The translations under genes were made by a program, and so were the position numbers. This document shows positions 1-7,636 of a DNA stretch of 22,500 bases, in pieces (positions within the stretch are counted from its first letter, which is position 1; every line of letters starts with the position of its first letter). Origin of the DNA: Chromera velia (lineage: Eukaryota; Sar; Chromeraceae); assembly GCA_018398765.1 (NCBI GenBank), contig JAHBMJ010000022.1, positions 1-22,500 on the forward strand, in the 5' to 3' direction. The notes under the pieces were generated by a model. That model did not search any database. It had not been told where the DNA came from and saw only the letters and a program-made list of their open reading frames with translations.

Positions 1-417
1 TTAAAAAATATTAGTTTTTAAATTTTTCCTATAAAATCCTATATATTTGACTCTTCATTAGTTGGATTACCTAATGCATGCATATGCGTGCACTGAGTGA
101 AACTCATGCATGCAACACTACGTAACAAGTTGAGTCATAATCTACACACTAATTTTCTCTAGCTGTAACCACACGTTCGAAAGGTCGATCGCGTGCCCGT
201 CATACATGCCTTCGTTAAACAGGGGAAAACTGCTTTGCGCTTTCAGAACTTGCAGCTGCCTCTTCGTTTGTGAATCTCCCTGAGAGGCGCCGTGAAAAGG
301 GACAGCGATCGAATTGATCGATGGACAGAGGGAGACGAGACAACGATCGAGGAGTCTTGAAGAGCTTCAGTGACTGACAGCGAGTGATCGTGAATCGGCA
401 GGCAGTGCGTACTGAAG

Positions 418-1258
418 ATGCGCATTCTTGTGTCTGTGGACATGGAGGGAATTGCAGGAGTGGTCTCTGCTCAACAGACGATCAAGGGCGAAGCGTCCTA
501 CGAGGAGGCGAGACTGTGGATGACCGATGAGGTCACTGCGGCCGTCTCCGCCTGCAAGTCCGTCCTTCCCTCCTGTTCTGTGAAGGTGTGCGACGGGCAC
601 GCGTCCAAGGACAATCTTCTTCTTGAGCTGCTGCCTTCGGAAGTGGAGGTTGCAAAGCAGGACGATGGAACGGCCATGATGTGTGGGGTGGAGACTTGTG
701 ACTTGGTGATCATGCTTGGATACCACGGGATGGCAAGGCCGTCTCCTGAGGAAGGGGAGACAGCAGGGGGGTGTCAGTGGGGATTTTTGGGGTCTGGTTC
801 TTTCCTTGCACATACGAATGTGCCTAGATGGGTAGAATGTCTTTCTGTGAACGGCATCCCATTGAGCGAGGGTCTGCACAACGCGCTGCTGGCCAAACAC
901 TTCGGCGTAAAACTTTTGGCTTACTCCGGCACGGACGTGGGAGTTGAGGAGATGAGAACCTCATTCCCTTCTCTGCCTGCAGTCGTGGCAGTGAAGTCCA
1001 CAGAGGACAACCTGGTGGGGGTATCACCAAAAGAAGAGATCCCCAAACACATCGAGAAGCTGAAGGTCAGAAGAAGGGGAAAGCAAGCCCTCTCTTCGTC
1101 CTGTTCCCTGCACTTGTATCTCTTCGTCTGAGAGGCCGGCAGTGTGTTCAGCTTCCAGGCTCCCTCTTTTGACTTTCCCCTGCTTTCTGGCTTTTCATTG
1201 CCGCTCTTCTCGCTCACAGAGTCTGTCTCTCTTTCTCTCTCTCTCTGTGTCTCTGTGT

Positions 1259-1290
<32 letters not shown>

Positions 1291-1395
1291 CTGTGTGTCT
1301 GTGTGTCTGTGTGTCTGTGTGTCTGTGTGTCTGTGTTTCTGTGTGTCTGTGTGTCTGTGTGTCTGTGTGTCTGTGTGTCTGTGTGTGTGTGGTGT

Positions 1396-1437
<42 letters not shown>

Positions 1438-2445
1438 CGTGTGTGCTGTCCTTCCCCCTCTTTTCTTCTCTTTCTTCTTTCCTTTTTTCGAGGATGTTTT
1501 CCTGCGGTCTGCCCCTCCGTCACCATCTTTTTGTGTCGTCTCGTTTTTCCCTCTCACACCAATCCGATGGATCTCTTCATTCTTCTTTTTTCTCTTTTGT
1601 TTGTGTCGTCTCGTTTTTCCCTCTCGCACCAACCCGATGGATCTCTTCATTCTTCTTTTTTCTCTTTGGTTGACTTCCTCAATTCAACGACAGATTTTTA
1701 AATGATGAGTGAAATGAAGCAAAGAAGAAATCGAACTGAGTGCATGTCCGAAAGACTCAATCCAAAAAAGCGAAGTCTCAATCAAGGATGTTGCGTTGTG
1801 AGTCAAATACTTTACCTTCCATCCTCCGCTCGTAGTAATGAAAGCTACGTGCACACATACAAGCACGAAAACCATCATTGTCGCTTGACGCATCTCATTC
1901 TGTCGTTTCGAAAGAGAACTTTGCAGGAGTGCGTGGTGACTGCTCTGAAGAATTCCGGCCTTCTCAATCAGCCCTCCGAGTCAACTCTGGATTGCTCCTC
2001 CGCACCAATGCCAGCCTCCGATGGTCCTTCAGAGAAGCAGAAGGAGAAAGACAGTCACGCAGGCACTGAGCAGTCAGTCCAATCCCGTCTCTCAGCACTT
2101 CCCGACATTCCTCTCCCCTCTTCCGACCTCCAATACAAGATTCGACTCCGGCGCCTAGTCGACAGAAAAGAGTTCGACACTGCAGTGCAAACGGTCAGGG
2201 AGGCACAAGAAAGAGAGACTCTCTCTGAGCCTGGCCCACTTCAACGCACAGAAGAGACCGGGGACACTGCGGCGAGTGGCTCCGCATCTGCCGCATCTGC
2301 ATCGCCTGGTCCTGGTCTCGCTGCGGTCTGCGTGTCTGAGGACGGCCGCACTCTGTCTTTCACTGCCGAGAACAGTCTGCAGGGGTTTCGGACTTACAGG
2401 GCGCTCTTGGCTGCTCTTCGTCGCCTCCCAGTCAGGAAAGATTGA
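418..2445 (+). CDS. M55-family D-aminopeptidase (DppA-like), two exons
   Basis: Exons 418-1065 and 1927-2445 join in phase 0 (donor AAG|GTCAGA, acceptor TTTGCAG|GAG) to give 388 residues. Family knowledge: DppA enzymes are zinc-dependent D-aminopeptidases that release N-terminal D-amino acids. Seen: the N-terminus MRILVSVDMEGIAGV holds the D-x-E metal motif (D8, E10). D59-G-H61 matches the family's second metal histidine and G-Y-H103 the third; E151 in the PLSEGLHNALL stretch matches the family glutamate. The C-terminal piece at about residues 351-379 (SEDGRTLSFTAENSLQGFRT) resembles the family's closing strand and helix. The protein is about 110 residues longer than bacterial DppA because of a Ser/Pro/Glu-rich insertion at about residues 235-345. 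The ATG at 418 starts directly on the conserved core, and I see no signal peptide, so it is probably cytosolic. Family is confident; substrate is not known. Confidence 0.92.
1220..1440. repeat. Compound microsatellite (CT)n, (GT)n and (TGTGTGTC)n
   Basis: A CT-rich run passes into pure GT, then into an 8-base unit TGTGTCTG repeated about fourteen times with one imperfect copy (TTTCTG near 1335), then back to GT. The strand is almost purine-free on one side. It lies wholly inside the D-aminopeptidase intron. Confidence 0.95.
1531..1670. repeat. 70-bp tandem direct repeat, two copies
   Basis: Copies at 1531-1600 and 1601-1670 both begin TTGTGTCGTCTCGTTTTTCC and differ at only three positions that I can see. 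The units are pyrimidine-rich and lie in the 3' half of the intron, so they may extend the polypyrimidine context of the acceptor. The near identity suggests a recent duplication. Confidence 0.93.
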
Positions 2446-2496
2446 ATGAAGCGCAGCGTGCTTGACACCAGGCCTGATCGACACTGCATATGAAGG

Positions 2497-2502
2497 AATA
2501 AA
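2497..2502 (+). promoter_or_regulatory. Possible polyadenylation signal AATAAA
   Basis: AATAAA lies about 50 bases downstream of the D-aminopeptidase stop codon, at the edge of the AT-rich island. Position and sequence fit a poly(A) signal, but such hexamers are common in AT-rich DNA and this organism's consensus is not known to me. Confidence 0.25.
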
Positions 2503-3135
2503 AGAATTAATGAATGACTAAGCCACGTAGAGCCGATGCATTCTTATTATATTCTTATCTCAGGCTAGATTCTTATTAAATTCTAGATTAAATTCAAGTT
2601 TTAAACTAAGTTTTAAGTTTTTTACATACTTTGCACACTCATAAAATTTTAATTCAAATTAATTAAGACTATTTAAAATAGAAATTAAATTATTATTATC
2701 CTCCTTACTACACGCAACTAGACATGTAATATGCATGCATGACTAATGATATAGTGGTACAACTATAGATGTAATTGCTACTTTAATTGGTGCTTTCATC
2801 GCCTTTTGATCGAGCAGTCGCCGACAAGCACTATCGCCCTTCTACCAGAAATCGCGCCCGAACGGCAAATCACTATCAATGGCCAGATATATAATGAATG
2901 TAAATATAAATATTCAATATCGTTTATATATATATATAAATGTATTCAAATTTTAAACAGTTGTCAATGTGACTCAATGAATTAAATCAGTCAATATGAA
3001 ATAAATATAAAAAACTTATAAAATAATTTATGATTGATAATTAACTATACATATCACTTGGAAATCTTTCCAAAACTATTAGGCATCGATCTTCTAACTA
3101 ACTAACTGAGTTTTTTAAAAACATAATTTTTTAAC
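2503..3135. other. AT-rich intergenic island
   Basis: No open frame of note on either strand. Base composition drops sharply from the roughly 50% GC of the neighbouring genes to strongly AT-rich. It contains a TATATATATATA run near 2925-2936, one ATGCATGCATGAC site near 2732 and ACTAACTAACTGAG near 3098. It separates the D-aminopeptidase gene from the putative secreted-protein gene and could hold the promoter of the latter. Confidence 0.7.
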
Positions 3136-3720
3136 ATGAGACCAACACAAATGGAGGCAGTTAGTGCGCCACCCGGTTCAAAAAGTTGTCTGTTTCTTGC
3201 GTGTCTTTGCTGTCTACTTTCTATAAGTGTATACACTGTTCAAGCGCAACAAGAGAAAACCAGGGCGAACAAGTCAAACGAGGGAAGGAGTACTCACCAT
3301 GCACCCAAACAACATTTGAAAGTCTCATCACCTTATTTTCCTTTCCCTTCCTCTGCTTTCCCCTTCGGCAACTTCGATGTATGACAACAGAACCAATGAA
3401 TGAATGAATGAATGAATGAGTGAATGAATGAATCGCATTTCTTTTTCCCCTTTCCCCTTTTCCCTTTCCGTTGCCACCCAATCAAGACAGTCTTGTTGCG
3501 TCCTCTTGCGTCTTTCTCTCCTTTCCCCTTTCCCTTTCCTTTCCTCTCCAGCTTTGAACAGAATCAGAACACCGCAGCAGGCGCAGGCACCACCCAGTCG
3601 GCGGTGGGAGTGCCGTCAAGGGACTTCACGACGTCCATCCCGGGAGAGATGTGCCTGCAGCGACTCCATCAGGCAATCGATCATGCACGTGAGGGGACGC
3701 GTCCATTTATCGGAAATTAA
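3136..3720 (+). CDS. Putative small secreted protein, two exons (tentative)
   Basis: I do not recognise a family. The frame from the ATG at 3136 has a classic signal-peptide shape: a polar N-terminus, then a hydrophobic core (CLFLACLCCLLSISVYTV) and an AQA-like cleavage site near residue 38, followed by a charged polar stretch. A good pyrimidine-rich acceptor ends at 3551 (CTCTCCAG). The open frame after it (3552-3720) ends in TAA and reads as a polar mature region with a single Cys. A phase-2 donor AA|GTCAAA at 3272 would join them into 101 residues. The donor is weak, and GTACTC near 3292 is an alternative in another phase, so the signal peptide is better supported than the exon structure. 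Upstream lies an AT-rich island. Confidence 0.4.
3391..3433. repeat. (GAAT)n microsatellite
   Basis: About ten units of GAAT with one GAGT interruption, inside the proposed intron of the small secreted-protein gene. It is followed by a CCCTTT-rich tract. Confidence 0.9.
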
Positions 3721-3987
3721 GTCATAGACCTTTTTGTGTGACTTGTGGGAGGCTAACGAAGGAGTCAATCAGTCTCCTTCACATGAAGCAGTTTCTCCCC
3801 CAAGAAGTCACGAAACCACAATCGCTCCGCAAATCATGAACATTTCAAATCAACCCCGAAATCATGAACATTTCAAATCAACCAAGCATCCATCGAGCCA
3901 CAAAAGTGACGTCGAGAAAGAAGGCACGGAAACGAAACCAGCAAGAGAGAAGGGAGGAAGGAAAAAGCAAAGGAAGAGAGACAGAAG

Positions 3988-5832
3988 TCAGGAACAAAGG
4001 AAAAAAAAAAGATGAAACGACGGTAAGGAGGGATGGAGAAACAGACAGACCCACCGTGACTGTGTGAGTTCCGGGAACGAAAGGATGGCGGGACAGGAGT
4101 TGAGGAGCCAGTCAAAAACTCGAGAACGGAAACTTGCCCTGCACAGAGAGAGACAGAGAAATACGAAGGAGGGAAAGAGGGAAAGTGATACACACACAGA
4201 CACACACACACATATATCAAGGCAGAGAAAGAGTGGAAGAGACAAAGTTCACGCTGGATGTATAGCCCTCTCCATGCATGCAATGGAATTCGTGAACATT
4301 GGCCTTTCTTCGTTCTCGCAGAAAGCACCCATGAACAGACAAAGAGGTTGCCTGACTGACTGACTGACTGACCATACGACGATCCCTTCAGCGATCCCCA
4401 AGAAGAAGGGAAACCCCAGGGCGAAGCAGAACACCAGAAGACTTGAGAGCAAATACTCCCGAAGCACGAACTGTTTGTGCCGGAGAGGAAACCACTCACC
4501 CGCCAGACCCACCACCGTGAACAGCAGCAGCAGGAGCAGAAGAAAGGTCACAGCAGCCCCTGCAAGAACGTACTGTGCCACCACCTCCTGCCGCCTTGCC
4601 CGTATGTACAGCCTGGCGCTTTCCATTCTCGGAACTTTCGCCTTCCGGGTCTCTCTGGAGAGGCCGGGAGGGAAGTCGAAGTACGACAACCCCCAGGGCC
4701 CACGAGAGACAATTTGTTCTTCTTCTTTCTCCCCCTCTTTTTCTTCTTTTTCCTCATCGTTCTCTGATTCCTTTTCTTGTCTCTCCCCTCGTTCCCCTTC
4801 TTCATCAATGCCCACGTTTGCATTCTTCTCTTCCCCTCCCTTTGTTTTCCCTTTCCCCCGCGAACTCCAGATGAGCCTTTGAGGGTCCAGACGGCCGAAG
4901 GAATTCTCGGCGCTCCAGATTGAGCCCAGAAGAGGACACACGGAGAGTGCAAAGAGGACCTCTACACAGAGGTAGGCGACCAAAGCTTTGAGGGCAGAAG
5001 CGTTCAGGAACGCTTCCATGTCCCCGAAGCCCTCCAGACCAAAACCCCTGGGGGCATTCACAATCGTCACAGGTTTTCTGTTCGTGTGTCTATCGTCGGT
5101 CTCCCCGATGAAGACCACGGTCAGACAGAGGAAGAAGGCAACGTTGAGGGTCAAGAGCATCTTGCAGGAGAAGACAAGTGTCTCGGTGAGAATGGACAGG
5201 TCGGAGATGTGAGTGACCAGCTTGGCTTGAGAGACCCGGACCGCGATTATGTTCCTCTTGATGCTCATCCTGAGTGCATTCATTCTTTCAAGCATTCATG
5301 GGTTCATATATAGGTTGATTTACTTTGGGTTAAGAACAAGTAAACTATTTCCACGTCCGTGAATTGACACCGTGTTGAATGGTTCCTTCCCCAAATGAAA
5401 GGAGGAAAGAAAGAATAAAGAGATCCTCCTGCCGGGCACATGCGCTTTTCTGAGCGTACACTCAACCACTTTCCCACATTCACACGAACACAGAGGAAAT
5501 ACGGAGGCCAGTCGATCCAGACTGACCAGCACAGTAGCGGGGCACTCATGAGACAGAATCGGGCCCTGCAGTCATCAATCCCGACCGATATGCATGCAAA
5601 AACCCAGATGAAGTCGACAAATGTTAGAAGGAACAAACGAAGGCATGGCAGGAAGGAAGGAAGGGAGGGAGGAACAAAAAAAGGGAGGAAAAAAAGGATC
5701 CGCAAATACCTCTCTCAAGCTCTGAATGAATGAAAACTCGACGATCGAATGAACGAGGATAAGTAAAGAGAGTCAGTGAAAAAGAGAGCAAGTGAGTAAA
5801 AGTCAATCATTTCCACCTGCTAAAACAAGGCA

Positions 5833-5871
<39 letters not shown>

Positions 5872-7351
5872 GAGAGGGAGGGTCCCATCCCTGGACGCGT
5901 CTGCCGGGGCCACAATCGCCATCGGGGCCCTCCACCTCTTCGCAGGCGCACCGAGACCACATGCAGAGAGACGACGATAGACTTCTGCTGCTGTACTTTT
6001 GAGGCGTTTCAGAGATTTTGTTTTCTGCTTCGAGTCCTTCTTTTCCTCTTCCTCTCCGGGCTCCCTCTCTTTCCTTCCCTCTCTTGTAGGATGGTCCTTC
6101 TCCGACCTACCAGAAGATGATGAGGAGGAAGAGGGAGAAGAGGACTGGCTTGCAATATTGGAAGAGTCAAGAGAAAGAGACGAAGATGACCTCTCAGAAA
6201 TGCGACAGTGGGGATGCTCGACAGGTGAACGAGTGGCGCTGTGCGGATTTTCTTTTTCTTCTCGGAGTCTCTCGACTGCTGTCGGCTGCTCTTTAATTAA
6301 TTCTCCGCTCTTCGCGCTCTCAACCAGCAGACTCCCCGAACAACTTTCTTCATCTCTTTTTGCGTTCCCACCAAAGAAGGTTTTGTGAGAGACCGGAGAA
6401 GGCGACTGGAGAGACAGAAAGGTGCCGAAAGAACCCGACGGAGAAAGACCCGCCCCTCCCCCTTCCACCAGACGCACCGTGCCGTCCGTCACGCTGATGC
6501 GACGGCGAGACTCAGACCCTCTTCCTCCCTCTTTCCCTTCCGCTTCGCTTTCTGCCTCCTTGCTTTGAGAGGGAACGAGAAGGACAACCTCACCTGTCGC
6601 CCCACCACCATAAGAAGGCGGTGAAGAGAAATCTGAGAAAAGAAGCTCCGAGGCAAGATCCCCTAGAATCATGTCTGCTTTCTTCTTCGCATCTCGTAGC
6701 GCCTTCTTCAAGTCTCTTTCCTGGTCCCTCCATTCCATCGAGTCTCTCTTGTCTGCCTCCTCCAGGGCTTCCAACAGAGCAGCGAGGTCTTCGTACAATT
6801 CTGCTGTCTCTGATATACTCACTGACTCCTCATCACCACTCTCCTCCTTCCCCGCCTCACTGCCTGAACCACTACTGCTATTGCTGCTGCTGTCAGAATC
6901 AAAATCACTGGAAGAAGACGAAGAACTGTCTGCGTCCCCCGCTTTCTTTCCCTTTCCCTTCCCCTTTCCCTTTCCTTTCTTGCGCTTCCTTTCTGCCATC
7001 GCTCTGAGCACCCTCGCTCGGATCTCCTCAGTGCTAAAGACAAACCCCATCTCATACTGTCGCCCCGCCATCTCCGCCTCCATCTGTTTCCACAAAGCCT
7101 TCTGCCGCTCTCTCTGGTCCAACGTATACCCCCTGCGCTCCTCCACCGACTGCGGGCGTCTCGCCTTCAGCGCTTGCCTGATCACCCGAGCGTCACAGAC
7201 CCCCAGGGACGTCTGCCTGAGGAAGGCGCGTCTCAGGCAGCTGCACCGACACCGACCTCCGGATGGCGGCTTTCCGACCACCCGGCCGCTCTCGTCGAAG
7301 CAGACGCCCCGAGAAAGGTGAAAGGCGACGATGCGGCGGGGGTTGAAGAAT
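3988..7351 (-). CDS. Multi-pass membrane protein with long charged low-complexity region, three exons
   Basis: No named family recognised. Minus-strand exons are 7351-5870, 5269-4373 and 4138-3988. Donor AG|GTGTGT at 5869 pairs with acceptor CTCAG at 5270, and donor TG|GTCAGT at 4372 with the strong acceptor CTCTCTGTGCAG at 4139; every junction is phase 2. The first exon encodes an Arg/Cys-rich segment (GRCRCSCLRR), a Gln/Glu/Lys helix, a (KG)n tract (about 6945-6985), poly-Ser and Ser/Asp-rich stretches, a probable coiled coil (about 6670-6830) and further Ser/Glu-rich sequence. The second exon has hydrophobic helices at about 5175-5104, 4995-4918, 4578-4507 and 4455-4381, with a Glu/Lys loop between the second and third. 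The last exon continues hydrophobically (VFDWLLNSCPAILSF) and stops at 3988. The 5' end is incomplete: acceptor GTGCAG at 7352 needs an upstream exon, probably the galactose-binding modules. Alternatively the second exon starts its own gene at the ATG at 5295. Confidence 0.65.
4139..4372 (-). other. Intron starting with a GTCA repeat
   Basis: A 234-bp phase-2 intron of the membrane-protein gene. It opens GTCAGTCAGTCAGTCAGTCAGG, so the 5' splice site is itself the first unit of a tetranucleotide repeat, and ends in a textbook polypyrimidine tract plus GTGCAG. Confidence 0.65.
5270..5869 (-). other. Intron starting with a (GT)n tract
   Basis: A 600-bp phase-2 intron on the minus strand. It begins with about nineteen GT dinucleotides (CA on the plus strand at 5831-5869) and ends CACTCAG|G. 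The branch and pyrimidine context near the 3' end is weak, so the exact acceptor is less certain than the donor. Confidence 0.55.
5831..5869. repeat. (CA)n microsatellite
   Basis: Near-perfect CA dinucleotide run on the plus strand, abutting the exon end at 5870 of the minus-strand membrane-protein gene. Confidence 0.95.
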
Positions 7352-7632
7352 CTGCACAGCCAGTCGGAGTCAGATGGGGCAATACAAAAACACGTATACG
7401 GACAAACAGACAAGCAGAAACAATGCTTGAGAGAGACACGGTCAATTCACGAAAGGAAAGAATGATGCGAGCTAGGAGACTCACTTTCAAATTCTCTGCA
7501 CGTGCCCCTCGCTTCCAAAGAGCGGTCCGTACAGCCGTTGAACCTCTCTGTCGACCAATGATCAGATGAGACAAATTATTTAAAAAATTAGTCGGATGAG
7601 ATAAGCACAGCCTGCAAGGCCAACCAATCGAC
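7352..7632 (-). other. Probable intron linking the modules to the membrane-protein exon
   Basis: The 5' side offers two overlapping donors, GTCGGT (phase 1, matching the donor of the sister module) and GTCGAT (phase 2). The 3' side has a pyrimidine-rich tract and CTGTGCAG. Only the phase-2 donor continues the long coding frame starting at 7351; the phase-1 donor gives a short frame stopping at 7233. A short and a long isoform, or two separate genes, are therefore possible. Confidence 0.4.
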
Positions 7633-7636
7633 CGAC

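Larger units (their letters stand above)
1066..1926 (+). other. Intron of the D-aminopeptidase gene
   Basis: This 861-bp intron is bounded by GTCAGA and TTTGCAG and splits the two conserved halves of the M55 domain in phase 0. It is filled with low-complexity DNA: a GT/TCTGTG microsatellite near its start and a 70-bp tandem duplication in the middle. Long open frames here (poly Cys-Val or Thr-His) are artefacts of the repeat. Confidence 0.88.

Noticed and set aside
921-1705. Long open frames on both strands made of poly Cys-Val or Thr-His
   Set aside because: They are translations of the GT microsatellite inside the D-aminopeptidase intron; the repeat lacks stop codons by composition.
5304-5705. 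Minus-strand ORF of 133 codons in the 600-bp intron
   Set aside because: Hydrophobic Phe/Leu/Pro composition follows from the pyrimidine-rich intron; no motif and it overlaps a well-phased intron.
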